Assembly (NCBI GenBank): GCA_963682025.1
Contig: OY821517.1
Coordinates: forward strand, 24,657,620-24,721,619
DNA from: Cordilura impudica
Taxonomy: Eukaryota; Arthropoda; Insecta; Diptera; Scathophagidae
Direction of reading: 5' to 3'
Length of the DNA: 64,000 nucleotides
The first letter of the stretch is position 1; every line of letters starts with the position of its first letter. A program made the translations under genes and the position numbers. Positions 33,301-46,430 of the stretch are shown piece after piece. The notes beneath the pieces are model-generated. The model did no database searches and was not told the origin of the DNA. It was given only the letters and a program-made list of their open reading frames with translations.

Positions 33301-36250
33301 GTAACTTTACTTAATGAAGTACATTTACTTTAAAAAGCACCTTTTCTTAATAAGTACCTTACATGAGAAAGTACATTTTCTTTAAAAAGTACCTTTTCTT
33401 AAAAAAAAAGAATTTTCGTAGAAAAGTACATTTTATTACAAAGTTAATTTTCTTTAAAAAGTACCTTTTATTGTACCTCTTAAAAAATTAATTTTTTTAA
33501 AAAGTACCTCTTCTTAAAAATAAGTACCTTTTCTTAAAAAGCATATTTTCTTAGAAAAGTGCATTTTCTTAAGAAGTACTTTTTTCTTCAAAAATGCCTT
33601 TTCTTAAAAAAGTAACTTTCCTTAAAAAAGTGAATTTTCTTGAAAAGAACCTTTTCCTTAAAATAGTACCTTTTAAAAGAAAAAATACCGTTTCTTAAAA
33701 ATTAAAAAAGTAAATTTTCTTAGAAAAGTACATTAAAAAAAAGTGAATTTTCTAAAGAAATACTTTTTCCTTAAAAATAATACATTTTCTTAAAAAAGTA
33801 CATTTTCTTAGATCACGAAATTTTCTTAAAAAAGTGCATTGTCTTAGAAGTAATTTTTCCATTAAATAGTACCTTTTCTTAAAAAGTACCTTTTCTTAAA
33901 ATAAAGCATATTTTATTTAAAAAGAAAAGTACATTTGCTCAGAAAAGTAAATTTTCTGGAAAAAGTGAATTTTCTTAAGAAGTATTCTTTCTTTAAAATA
34001 GTAAATTTCTTTAAAAAAGTACATTTTGTTAAAAAGGTTTTTCTTTTAAAACTAAGCTTTGCAAAAAAAGAGGACTTTCACTTAAAAATACTCTGTCATA
34101 AAAATATACTTTCTTAAAAAAGCTTTTCTTGAAAATGTACCTTTTCTTAAAAAATACCTTAAAAACTATCTTTGCTTGAAATAGACGTACGCCTTTTTAA
34201 AAAAACACCTTTCTTTGAAAACGTACTTGTTATTAAAGACGTATTTATATATTCTTTAAAAAAAAAGTTAATTTTCTTAAAAAAATTACGCTTTCTTAAA
34301 AAAGTTCCTTTTACTAAAATGTAGATTTCCTTAAAAAAATATTTATTTTTAAAAAGAAAATTTTCTTATAAAACTACATTTTCTTGACAGTAAATTAATT
34401 CTTAAGAAAGTAATTTTCTTAAAAAAATTACTTTTTAAAAAAAAAGTAGCTTTCCTAAAAAAGTAAGTTTTATTTAAAAAGCACCTTTTCTCAAAAAGCA
34501 CTTTTTTGTTAATAAGTAGCTCCTCTAAAAACAAGTAAATCTTTAAGAAAAATTACCTCTCCTTAAAAAAGGATATATCATTTCTAAAAAGTAGCTTTCT
34601 TAAAAACTAGCTTTTCATAAAAAAGTAACTTTAATTAATGAAGTACCTACATTTACTTTAAAAAGCACTCTTTCTTAAAAAGTAACTTTAGTTGAGGAAG
34701 TAAATTTTCTTTAAAAAGTACCTTTTCTTAAAAAAAAGAATTTTGGTAGAAAAGCAACTTTTCTTTAAAAAGTGTCTTTATAAAAAAAAATTAATTTTCT
34801 TAAAAAGCACCTATTCTAAAAAAAGTACATTTTCTTAAAAAGTATACTTTCTAAGAAAAGTACATTTTATTATAAAAGTTCAGTTTCTTAAGAAGTATTT
34901 TTGCTTTAAATAAAAGTACCTTTTCTTAAATAAATAAATTTTCTTAAAAAAGTAGCTTTTATTAAAAAAAAGTAACTTTTCTTAAAAAATTGAATTTTCT
35001 TCAAAAGGACCTTTTCTTTAAAAAAAAAGTACCTTTTAAAAGAACAAAATAAATTTTCTTAAAAATTAAAAAAGTACATTTTCTTACAAAAGTACATTTT
35101 TAAAATAAAAATTTAATTTTCTAAAGAAACGCTTTTTCCCTAAATCATTACCTTTTCTTAAAGAAGTACATTTTCTTAGAAAAGTTAATTTTCGTAAAAA
35201 AATTTAATTTTCTTAAAAGTGCTTTTTCTTCAAATAATATATTTTCTTGAGAAGTACATTTCCTTTAAACAGTACCTTTTCGTAAAAAGTATCTTTCCTT
35301 AGAAAACTTCTTCATAAAAATATACTTTCTTAAAAATGTACACTTAAAAAACTTTTATTGAAAATGTACCTTTTCTCAAAAAAATACCTTAAAAAAAACT
35401 TTGCTTGAAAAAGTACTTTTTCTTAAAAAAGAACATTTCCTTGAAAACCTTTTCAAAAAAAAAATGCTTTTTCATTAAAAGGTACATTTTCCTAAAAAAG
35501 TAAATTTTCTTAAAAACACATTTTCTTTAAGTATTTTTTCTTAAAAAAAACTACGTTTTCTTAAAATATGCACTTTTTAGAAAAAGTAGCTCTTCTTAAA
35601 GGAAAAAAATTAACAAAAAATCATCTTTTCATAAAAAAATAAGTTTCCTTAAGAAAGTACATTTTCTTTAAGAAATTTTTCTTAAAAACGTACTTTTTCT
35701 TAAAAATTTACCTTTTCTTAAAATAGTGTTTACTTAAAAAGAAGATTTTCTTAAAAAAGTACCATTTCATAAAAAAGTACCTTTTCAAAAAAGTACCTTT
35801 TCATAAAAAATACCTTTTTATTAACAAGTCCCTTTTTCATAAAAAAGTAAATTTTCATAAAAACTCACTTTTTTGTGAAATAAATCCTCTAAAAAAATTA
35901 GTTTTTCTAAAAAAGTACCATTTCTTAAAATACGGCATTTTCTATAAAAAAATATCTTTAAAAAGTACCTTTTATTAAGAAAAAAAATTTATTTTTTTTA
36001 AAGCAGATTTAAAGTACCTTTATTAAAAGTACCTCTCATAGAAAACGTAAATTTGTTTAGAAAATACCTCTTATTAAAAACAAGTACCTTTTATTGAAAA
36101 AAAAACCTTCTAAAAGTACTTTTTCTTAAAAAATACCTTTCTTTAAACAACTACATTTTCTTAAAATTTATTTATTCCTAAAAAAAAAACTGCAAGTCAA
36201 GTAAAGTTTTCTAAAAAAAAGCACCTTTCCAAAAATGTCGCATTTTCTTA
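33301..36250. repeat. Degenerate near-palindromic A/T minisatellite (block 1)
   Basis: About 3 kb of a 17-19 bp unit of the form AAAAAGTACCTTTTCTTA, heavily diverged by base changes and slippage. GTAC and TTAA are palindromic centres, so neighbouring units can pair as hairpins. Translations give FFKK-like repeats and are not genes. Confidence 0.85.
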
Positions 36251-37416
36251 AGAACGTGTTTAGAGTACTTAAAGAAGTAACTATTCTAATTTTTCTTGAG
36301 CATTTACATATAATTATATTATTATAATAATCAAATAAAAATGAGAAAGGAAATGAAATGTTGGAAATTTAGAATAGTTGGCAATAAAAAAAATGACATT
36401 CAATTATAAGTTTATAAAAAAATTTAAACAGATGGCGCAACAAGAATTACAAGAAAAAATTAAATATGAACGGATGGCATATTCACAGCAATATTACAAA
36501 AATTAAAAATAAAACAGTAACTAAGAATTAAATTTACCATGAACTAACATTTAATTAATTACGTTTTCATTTAATTAAATAATATTTTCTTAGAAAACAG
36601 AAAATTTCTTATATATGTGTGACCTTGCCTATGGGTATGAGAAGGAGGCTTAGGTGTCAAAAAATCATTTTCCGCTTTTTGTCTTTCACATTATGAACAC
36701 CAAAAAGTCATAATTTGTGGAAAAGTTTAATAAAAATGAACAGGAAGCAGAGCACAAATACGAAGAAAAAACTGATTTTAAAGATAAAAGCTAAAAAAAA
36801 AATTTTTTTTGAAGATACCAAAAACATTGTTATATGCCAAAAAAAAAAAAACATCACCAAGAAGTTTTTGTATATTTCTTTGATAAACGAAATTTTGTTC
36901 CATTTGATAATCTGACTTAGATAAATGTAGTTCATCAAATGTCTTCATCAATTTAAGGCAAATATTGACTGTAGACGGCACTAAACTCCCCATTAAGATT
37001 AATTTTTCTGTAAATGACCAACAGAAGCGATTGAATTAGCGTGATAACGAAAAAGACGGCCGTCGCGATAACAATGATAACATTTGTAAACTTAACTTAA
37101 TATGATTAACTACCATAATATTTCGAGCAGAAAGAACACAGTTAGATAGCAGGCAACGCAGATCGACTAATGCGAAACTGATGCAATGCCCCCCTTTTCA
37201 TAGGGCAGGGGGCTAATCGCCGCAGTAAAGTCAATCGAAATTCCATATTTTGGTTTATTATTTAAAGAAGACGGACAAACGTTAGACCTCGTTTCATTTT
37301 TACTCTTAACCAGAGGCCATAATTCATTAACTGTGACAGAGTACAATTATTCTTAGTATTTTATTTTGGAAAATAAATAATTTCAGTCACGAATGCGACG
37401 ATTAAATCCCAGGTCA
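36251..37416. other. Unique island within the array; no gene
   Basis: Bases 36,300-36,600 are homologous to 23,640-23,930 next to the smaller array. The rest (36,620-37,416) is unique. Frames at 36,708-36,993 are shadows of A-rich DNA. Confidence 0.5.
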
Positions 37417-37585
37417 CATATTTGACCTTCTCCGAGAAAAGGGGCCTAGTGTGTGAAAATTAAGTTTTGAGAAAAAAAAACGCATTTCAAGTTTCTACAC
37501 CCTTTTAGGTACCAGAATCCACCGTTTTTGACACAACCCGTTTTTTGACACACTAGGTCCCTTTTCTCGGAGAAAGTCAAATATG
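37417..37585. mobile_element. Short MITE with ~38 bp terminal inverted repeats
   Basis: The left end CATATTTGACCTTCTCCGAG runs on to AAAAGGGGCCTAGTGTGT. The right end read inward is CATATTTGACTTTCTCCGAG and AAAAGGGACCTAGTGTGT. The 169 bp element has no coding capacity. Confidence 0.65.
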
Positions 37586-37617
37586 ATGGAATATTACAAT
37601 AATAGATTACACTTATA

Positions 37618-38152
37618 TGGTGTTCACACTACGATATTTTGAGGTGTTTTAGCTCATGTTTTGCAAAACAAAACACAGTCGTTCACACTTGATTTAGTGT
37701 GTTTAAGTTAAACATTTCAGCAAATTGAACAGCTGTTTCCAAAATAAAAAACAATTGAAAAGTTATAAAATTTTGAAAATTGATAAAAAATAATATCATT
37801 AAATTGGCGGCCAACTACTTAAATTATATTAATGATGAAATTATCAATATAGATGCGTTATTTTTATTTTTGTATTGTATTTTGTATTGTATTTTTTTGA
37901 TTGTAATGCCACTTTAATAGTAATGTTAAAAAAACAAGGATGCCAACTTGGCAAACATGAGTAATATTGCACTGAACATGCGCAAAGTTAAATACAACTC
38001 TGTCATATTTTCGTTTTTTGAGGTGTTTAACATTTAAACATCTCAATTGAGATGTTTAGCCAACGAAAAAATGTATGGGAAAACATCTCAATTTGACTTG
38101 TTTATCACATAAACACTAAACACTTCGCTAAACACTTAAGTATGAACGGCAT
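37618..38152. mobile_element. MITE candidate, 535 bp, flanked by 12 bp direct repeats
   Basis: ATTACACTTATA occurs at 37,606-37,617 and 38,153-38,164. Inside, TGGTGTTCACACT pairs with TGCCGTTCATACT read from the other end (10 of 13). Internal AACATCTCAATTGAGATGTT is palindromic. The superfamily is uncertain; a hAT-like origin is possible. Confidence 0.5.
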
Positions 38153-38189
38153 ATTACACTTATAAATAACACTTATCACTAATTCACTC

Positions 38190-41100
38190 TACATATATTT
38201 TTCATTTCATTGCTTCAAAAGGTACATTTTCTTAAAAGAAGTACATATTCTTAAAAAAAACTTCTTCTTAAAAAAACCTTTTTTTAAAAGAAGTACCTTT
38301 TCTTTAAAAAGAAATTTTTCTTTAAAAAGAAACTTTTTAAAGTAGTAACTTTTCTTTAAAAAAAAAGTAAATTTTGTTAAAAATTTAATTTTTCTCAATA
38401 AAGTCTTTTTCTTTAAAAGGTACTTTTCTTAAAAAATTAATACTGTTTAAATTTTTTTTAAAAGCAGTTTTTTTAGAAAGTGATTTATTTTTAGCTAAAA
38501 AAGTTAATTTTCTTAAAACATTAAATGTTCTTTTTCATTTAAAAGTACCTTTTCCTTTGAAAAATAAATACTACTTAAAAAATTAGCTTTTCTTATTGGT
38601 ACTGACAGGAACTTTTTTTCAAAGAGTACAATTCTGAAAAATAGTAGAGATATATTCTATTAAAAAATTATTTTTTTTTTCAAAAAGTACCCATTGTTAA
38701 AAAATTACGTTTTTTGAAAAAAAAGATTTCTTATGAAAACTACTTATGTTAAAAAAGGACATTTTCGAACATGAAAAATAATTTTTTTTTTTAATTCCTT
38801 TTCTTTAAAAAGTACCCATTCTTAAAAAAGTGCCTTTTTGAAAAACAGATTTCTTAGGAAAACTACTTTTGTTAAAAAAGTACCTTTTCGAAAAAAGATT
38901 TTTTTAAAAAATACATTTTCTTTAAAAAGTACCTTTTCCTAAGAAAATATCATTTCTTAAAATATCAGCTTTTCTTACACAGGTACCTTTTCTCATAAAA
39001 ACAAAAAATATGTATAATCATTTTCTTAAATAACGAAATTTGCTTTAAAAAGTACCTTTTCCTATAAAAAAAAAATTTCTTCCCTTATAAAAGTACAATT
39101 TCTTAAGAAGTAACTTTTCCTTAAAAAAGGGAAAGATTTCTTAAAAAGAGTAATTTTTTAAGTACCATTTTTTAAAATAAGATACCTTTTATTAAAAGAA
39201 AGTACCTTAGCATAAAAAAGTAACACTTCTTAAAAAAGAGGGTAATTTTTTTAGTTCATATTCTTGAAACAGTAAATGTTCTTTAAAAAAAGTACTATTT
39301 CTTTTAAAAGTACGTTTTTTAGAAGTGCTTGAAAAATTAGCTTTTCTTACACAGGAACTTGTTTTCAAATAAAAAGTAAAATTATGAAAAAAAAGGTATA
39401 TTCTATTAAAAAATTACTTTTTCTTCAAAAAGTACCCATTCTTAAAAAAGTACCTTTTTTGAAAAAAAGATTTCTTAGGAAAACTACTTTTTTTGAAAAA
39501 GCATATTTTCGAAAATTAAAAATAAATTTTCTTTAAAAAATACCTTTTCTTTAAAAAGCACCTTTTCGTAAAAAAATATCCTTTCTTAAAATATTAGCTT
39601 TTCTTACACAGGTACCTTTTCTCATCAACAAAAGTATGTATAATTAGAAATAGTTTATTTTCTTAAAAAAGTATCTTTTCTTATAAAAAAAATTCTCTTA
39701 TTTTATAAAAGTACAATTTCTTAAAAAGTAACTTTTCCTTAAAAAAAAGTACATTTTATTAAATTAGTAATTTTTTAAGTACCTTTTTTTAAAAAAAGTA
39801 CGTATTATTAAAAAAGTACCTTTGCATAAGAAAGTAACCCTTCTTAAAAAGTACCTCTTCTTAAAAAGCAGCTTTTTTTAAGATAGTATTTTTTTTATAA
39901 CAAAGACTACATTATATTAAAACAATAAAGGTTATTTAAAAAAGAGCCTCTTCTTTAAAAAGTACAACTTATCAAAATTGTACCGTTTCCTTTCGTTAAA
40001 AAGTACCTTTAATGAAAAAAATGTATTTAAAAAAAATATGTTTTCTTTTTAAAAACACTTTTTTCTTTAGAAAATACCTTTTTTTAAAAAATTTGCTTTT
40101 CTTGCACAGGTACCTTTTCTCATAAAAAAAAGTATGCATAATTAAAAAAGTTAATTTTCTTAAATTACGAAGTTTGCTTTAAAAAGTACATTTTACTATA
40201 AAAACAAATGTCTTCTCTTATAAAAGTGCAATTTCTTAAAAAGTAACTTTTCCTTAAAAAAAAACGAAAGATTTCTTAAAAAGAGATATTTTTGTAGTAC
40301 CTTTTTTTAAAATAAGATACATTTTATTAAAAAAAAAAGTACATTTGCATAAAAAAGTAACACTTCTTAAAAAGAGAGTAATTTTTCTTGAAAAATTAAA
40401 GTAAAAGTGCTTGAAAAATTAGCTTATCTTACACAGGAACTTGTTTTCAAAGAAAAAGTACAATTCTAAAAAAAACTGTTAAAAAAGTAAAAAAGTACCT
40501 TTTTTTTATAAACAGTTTTTAAGAGAACTAGCTTTGTTAAAAAAATATATTTTCGAAAGAAAAAAATTCTTTAAAAATACCTTTCCTTTAAAAAATAACT
40601 TTCTTATAAAAATATGCTTTCTTAAGATATTAGCTTTTCTTACACAGGTTTGTCCTAAAAAAAGTATGTATAATTAAAAAAAAGTTAATTTTCTTAAATA
40701 AGGTAATTTTCTAAAAAAAAAAAGTACCTTTTCTTATAAAAAATCTCTTCTCTTATAAAATTACAATTTCTAAAAAAGTAACTTTTCCTTGAAAAAGGGA
40801 AAGATCTTTTAAAAAGAATAAATTTTTCAAGTACCTTTTTTTCAAAAAACATACCTTTTATTAAAAAAAAAGTACCTTTGCATAAAAAGTAACCATTCCT
40901 AAAAGGTACCTCTTCTTAAAAAGCAGCTTTTTTAAAGATAGTAATTTTTTTTATAAAAAAATTCTATATTATCTTCAAACAATAAAGGTTCTTTAAAAAA
41001 AAGTACCTCTTCTTTAAAAAGTATGTTTTCTTTGAAAAGAGAATTTCTTAATTAATTAGCATTTCTTACGCAGGTCCCTTTTTCATAAGAGACAGCACAG

Positions 41101-41794
41101 TTCTTAAAAAAGCGTATTTTCTTAATAGATAATTTTCTTAAGAAGTAAATTTTCTTTAAAAAAAATTTTTTTGTTTAATAAACAAATACCGTTTCTTAAA
41201 AAAAGTAACTTTGCATAAAAAAAATTAATTTTAAAAAAGTACTTGTTGTACTTAAAAAATTTCTTTTCTTAAAAAATTACATGTTCATAAAAGGGCGCAT
41301 TTTCCAAAATATTATCGTATGCTTACAAAAGTACCTTTTCTTAAAAAAGTAAATTTTAATAAAAAAAGTAATATTTCTTAAAAAAATACTTTTCCAAACA
41401 AAGTACATTTTTCCAAAAAAGAGCATTTTCTTATAGAAGCACCACTTTTAAAAAAGTTCCTAAAAAGTTTCTTTTTCGCAAACAGTACCCTTTTCCCAAA
41501 CAAGAACTTTTTTTCTTAAAAAAGAATCTTTCTTAAAAAAAAAAAAAACATTTTATTAAAAAAGTAATTTTTCTTAAAGAAGTACCTTTTTTTTAAAAAA
41601 GCACCTTCTCACTAAAATAGTATCGTTTCATAAAAAGGTACATTTTGTTAAAAAAGTACGTTTACTTGAATGAAATAAATTAAAAAAGTATGTACTTTTT
41701 AAAATAAATATTTTTTTCTTTAGAAAATATCCTTTCTTACAAAATTTGCTTTTCTTGCACATATGTTTCACCTTTCCTACAAAAATTATTATTA
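38190..41794. repeat. Degenerate near-palindromic A/T minisatellite (block 2)
   Basis: The same unit as block 1. It includes higher-order copies: segments around 38,700-39,240, 39,410-39,880 and 40,590-40,930 share long blocks (TTAGCTTTTCTTACACAGGT, GTACCTTTTCTCATAAAAAC, AGTAACTTTTCCTTAAAAAA). Confidence 0.85.
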
Positions 41795-42603
41795 AAAACA
41801 AGTAAGAAAATTATAGTCGGTCTAGACCGACTATAGGATACCCTATACCATGCGCTTAGAGACCCTATCTCTCAGGCCCAACTAACTGGATATAGAAAAA
41901 GGCATAAACCAAATTTGAGTGGGATTTTTATTAATTTTTTCGGCTGCAGATATGAAAAAGTTCATATCGGATGCTATATCTATATGGGGACTAGGCCCAA
42001 AAATGGACCGATCCTGACCATGTTTGGTAAAGTCTCTTGTATTTTGCAAAAATACATACAAACAAAATTTGAGAAGAATCAGTGCAATATTTTTGTTTTT
42101 TGATAGATTTAAGTGAAGATCGGGAAGCAGTTCTATATGGGGCCTATGACTAAGAGTTGTCCAATAGGGATCATTTTTGGACTACTGATTAATGGATGTA
42201 ATATATACATACAAACCCAATTTGACTAAGATTTGTATGATAATTTGGATCTTATGGCAATATATGTTGATTTCATAGGGGTCATTTGTATGGGGGCTAT
42301 GTCTGAACATGGACCGATTCTCACCAATTTCAATAGCGTTCATCCCATGGCCGATAAAAGATCAAGTACCAAATTTCGTCAAAATATATTCATATTTGCG
42401 ACCTGCAGTTTGATTACAAGCTTTACATGGACACACAGACGGACGGACGGACGGACGGACGGACGTCGTTAAATCGAATCAGATAGTGATTCTGATTCGA
42501 TCGGTATAATTAAAGATGGGTGTAGGTCAAATATTTTTGGTTGTTACAAACAGCAGCACAAAGTCATTATACCCAAACCACATAGTGGTATAGGGTATAA
42601 AAA
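41795..42603 (-). mobile_element. DINE-1-like non-autonomous Helitron, copy D (complete)
   Basis: Reverse orientation, AACAAGTAAGAAAATTATAG to CATAGTGGTATAGGGTATAA. The hairpin AGTCGGTCTAGACCGACT is perfect. The CCGT tract appears as GGAC repeats at about 42,441-42,465. Inserted in the array. Confidence 0.65.
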
Positions 42604-42782
42604 GGAAATTTTCTTAGAAAGTATGTTTTCTTAAAATAGTACCCTTTTTAAAAGTGCCTTTTCTCAAAAACGTAGCTTTTATTTAAAAAGTTCGTTTTCT
42701 TAAAAAAAGAAGATTTTCTTAAAAAAGTACCTTTTCTGAAAAACCTACCTATCTTAAAAAAATATCTTATATATTTAAAAAA
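42604..42782. repeat. A/T minisatellite between two insertions
   Basis: Units such as AAAGTACCTTTTCTGAAAAA link the array on both sides of copy D and the Helitron-like repeat. Confidence 0.75.
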
Positions 42783-43302
42783 TTTATGAAAACTAAAGTC
42801 AGTCTGTCTGGCCGCTCTATTCGGCCGATTTCCTTCATTTCATTGAAATTTACTCAACTCCCACCTTACTCAAGTTATTCTCAAACGCGATTCTTCCCTG
42901 TGCATTTCTTGTGGGACACATTCACTCATTCGAATTCTCATAGCTCCTCTTCTAATGAACAGAACAGTGGATCAAGCTCTTTCTTTTGAGCTATTAACTG
43001 CTTAAATTCGTTGAGTTTGAGGAAAGTTATGCGTGCACAATCAACTTTACATTATGCAACACGAAAGTTAACCTACAGATTTCATTACAATAATTGCATA
43101 ACGCATACCTTGTGTTGAATTGTGAATTGCAAAAAATTTGAATACCTCTAGGTGGCCTTCATTTCTGTGTGTTCAAAAAATATTTACAACGAAATAAACT
43201 TAATGAATTAAATAGATTAAAAAACATTGAAAGAAATAAATTGAATGATAAAATAAAATTTTCTAGATTTTCCATCGAATTTCGAGGGCTGGGCTCTGCT
43301 AG
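42783..43302 (+). mobile_element. CTAG-ended Helitron-like repeat, subfamily 1 (complete)
   Basis: From about ATGAAAACTAAAGTCAGTC to TCGAATTTCGAGGGCTGGGC and TCTGCTAG, followed by T. The hairpin of about 6 bp, then 12-14 nt, then CTAG matches a Helitron 3' end. Matches 4102-4838 in reverse. Confidence 0.6.
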
Positions 43303-43400
43303 TATATTCTTAAAAAGATACATTTGCATAAAAAAGAACCTTTCTTAAAAAATCACCTTTTCTTAAAAGAGTGAGTGAGTGAGTGAGTTCATATAATGGT
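43303..43400. repeat. End of A/T minisatellite and (GAGT)n
   Basis: A few last array units (AAAAATCACCTTTTCTTAAA) followed by GAGTGAGTGAGTGAGTGAG. Confidence 0.65.
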
Positions 43401-44789
43401 ACTATTACTTGAAAAGTACATTGTCTTGAAAAATATGATCATTGTATTCTAAAACTTTCAATTACTTTATTATTAAGCTTCTGAAAAGAAATTTTTTTTT
43501 GCGTCCGGGACTTTGTTGTTGTATGAACTTGACTCCTCTTCGTGATCGAATTCAAGTTTTAATAGTTTAATATGTTTAAAAAATGCTTTGATAGTTAAAT
43601 ATCTTTAAAAACCTTTAGAGCGATATTAGGATTTTGGATGATTAGAATAAATCTAATTTTGTATTGCCTATTTTTAGGAGTAAAAACCAACTGCCTATTC
43701 CTAGGGGTGTAATTAATACTGGTGTGTTGTCAAAAATTTCTGTTTTTTAATAGCATTCGCGCATCAGTTTCCTTTTTGAATTATAAATAAATATTGCCTT
43801 GACAGCATGCAATTTATTCAATTTAATAAAATTTCTGTCTGGTGACCAAAAGAAATGTTAAACATTTCTTTAGAATTATTATATTCAAATACAGCAGCAT
43901 TTTTACAAAAACATCAAAGAAAAATTCCTTTACTCACATTATTGCTTCAGTTCATGTAAATTTCTTGAAAATAAAAGAGAATCTTTTAAGTAACTCAAAG
44001 AATTTATATAGAGAACTGAAAAGATTAAAACTGATTTTAAGTATGTTGGTTTGAAACTCAATACATAAATGGTTTGGCAGCAAAGAAGCCTTTCTGCTTA
44101 CAAAAAGAATATTTAAAAAAATATTGATGATTTTGCAATGTACAAAAATTCATATGTAAGTATTCTTAATACTTAATAAGCATACGATTACATAAATACC
44201 AAAATCTCAAATAAACAAATGGAACAAAAATGTAATTTCTATATTGACAGCATAACTTTTATTTTCCGTTTATTTAGTAATATTTGAGCTATCGTTTATG
44301 CTTAAAGAAGCATTTAATTTGTGAATGGCCCTTTGCAACTGACCCTTTAATATAATCATATCTATATTTTTATATCAGGGAAAAATAAGTGAACATATGT
44401 TTCAAACAGAAGTTATATTTAAATGAAATACTTGAGATTTAGATATGATGTTAGTAGTTGTTAAGAAGGATTCTGTTCAAATAAAGTGAATGTACACTAG
44501 TTTAACCTTAAAGTGCGTAATTATGTACATGAGGAATTCCATGTCCAATCGAACTCTTTTTTAATTTTTCTGAGAGTTTTCACATAGGCTGCTTACGATC
44601 CCAGATTTTTGTTCTTTTTTTTTTTTTTGTTGATTTGCCAGACTTTTTGTTCTTTTTTTAATATTTAACACTTGTTTCAGAAAAAATTCTTTTTTAAAGT
44701 TCTTCGCATCTAAAAATTTTCAAAAATATGAAAAACCGACCGAAGTAAAGTAGAATTTATTTACTTTTTTTCATTTATACTTATAAAAT
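43401..44789. other. No gene seen (1.4 kb)
   Basis: AT-rich unique DNA with a poly-T tract near 44,610. The frame at 43,842-44,054 has no recognisable motif. Confidence 0.4.
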
Positions 44790-44947
44790 AATTTTTCACT
44801 ACTTTATATTATAATGTGTTTGTAATAAAAATGAGTTTGTTTTTTTGTATTGATTTGTGAATTAGCATACCTTTATGGTCTTAATTTAATGAAAAAATAA
44901 AATTTTCTAGAATTTGCACTCGAATTGCGAGGGCTGGAATCTGCTAG
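44790..44947 (+). mobile_element. CTAG-ended Helitron-like repeat, short 3' fragment
   Basis: Ends TTGCACTCGAATTGCGAGGG, then CTGGAATCTGCTAG before T. A partial copy with the terminal hairpin conserved. Confidence 0.5.
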
Positions 44948-45727
44948 TTTTACAATAAATCAAAGAAAAAACATTATAAGTAAACGAAATTATAAAAGAA
45001 AAGTGAAAGAACAATGAAATTTGAACAAGAATCTCTGGTGTACAAGAATCTCTTGTTCCAATGTCTACATATGGTCCAATGAGAACTACCTAGTCACTAG
45101 TAAATCTCTGGCTCCAATGTCTAAATATGGTTCCATGAGAACTACCTAGTCACTACCTAATTAATAGTACCAATGACATTAGTGATTTGCAATGACACAT
45201 ACATGTTAAATGTCTATGGAAAATTACATTGCCTGGGGTATAGTTGGTCAGTAGTACTGGTAACAAAGTCAATAGTGAGTAGATACTGTTTCACTATTGA
45301 CATTTCCTGCAGGGATGTTTTTAATATTCATTTGTGTAGGGCACAATTAGCCCACATATGTAACATTATTTGAAAAAAAAAAATAAAGTTATATTGGAAA
45401 CGCTTCAAAACGAAAGAATTGAAACTCGAGTTTCGCTCTGCCAGAAGTGAGGCTAATGGTTAAAACTAATTGCTATTCCGAACGATTTACATCCGCCTTT
45501 GACTCCAAGGATATATGGATAACCATTAGAAATATTTGAATTGGCAAAGATAATAAAAATGATGCAACGGATTCTAATAATATTTTCACTTATCTTCCGA
45601 TGACCACAATAAACTGTACAGAATCGGGCAACAATATTATGAATAATAGGTCCTCTTGTGAATAAACTGCATGCGAGTTTACTTCTGTTAGTCAGTTCGA
45701 TGTTGTATAAAGTTTTTCATTAATAGG
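44948..45727. other. No gene seen; one short tandem duplication
   Basis: Bases 45,055-45,155 hold two copies of a segment of about 62 bp (CCAATGTCTA..TATGGT and TGAGAACTACCTAGTCACTA). Otherwise unique. Confidence 0.45.
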
Positions 45728-46016
45728 GCAAGTAAGAAAATTATAGTCAATCTAGACAGACTATACCTAACTTTTAGGTCCAACTAATTACATACAGAAA
45801 ATAAGCATAAACCAAATTTGAGTGGCATTGTTATTAATTTTTTTGTCATGAAAAAGTTCATATCGGATGCTGTACTTATATGTGGACCGGGTCAAAAAAA
45901 GTACCGATCCTGATTATATTTGGTAAGGTCACTTGTTTTTTTGCAAAAACATAAACAAACCAAATTTGAGAAAAATCTGTGCCATATTTTTGTTTTTTTT
46001 TTTTATAGATTTAAGT
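45728..46016 (-). mobile_element. DINE-1-like fragment, copy E
   Basis: Starts CAAGTAAGAAAATTATAGTC and is truncated at ATAGATTTAAGTTATT. It lacks the CCGT tract and the other end. Confidence 0.6.
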
Positions 46017-46052
46017 TATTTTTTTTTTCTTTGTTTAAGCATTTTATAATTA

Positions 46053-46430
46053 CTAGCAGATTCCAGCCCCCGAAATTCGAGTCGAAATTCTAGGAAATTA
46101 TTTTTTCCTTTAAATAAAGACCCTAAAGGTATGCTAACCAATTATAGCCAATTCACAAATCAACACAAAAAAACAAACTCATTTTTATAACAAACACATT
46201 AAAAATTTAATAAAACACACACAGCATATGTATAATTTTATGTATGTGTTAGTAGCAACTTTAAATGAATTTACTCAAAATAAAGGCAAAAATTTAAAAA
46301 TCTGTAAATCTGCAAAACGGTTAAAGGAAATACGTTTCAAATAATATACGTTTGGTCAAAATCGGGATAAAACGGTAGAACAAAACATCATTCACAAGAA
46401 ATTGCCTAGCCTATTAATATTATAGATAAG
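46053..46430 (-). mobile_element. CTAG-ended Helitron-like repeat, subfamily 2, copy 2
   Basis: CTAG at 46,053-46,056 with CCCCCGAAATTCGAG as the hairpin region; body collinear with 2609-2985. Confidence 0.55.

Noticed and set aside
33935..34534. FFKK/FLKK-like open frames in the A/T array
   Set aside because: Periodic translation of the minisatellite on either strand; no start context or conservation.
42420..42470. GGAC/CCGT short tandem repeat as a possible CRISPR or telomere-like array
   Set aside because: It is the internal simple repeat of the DINE-like element, with no spacers and a 4 bp period.
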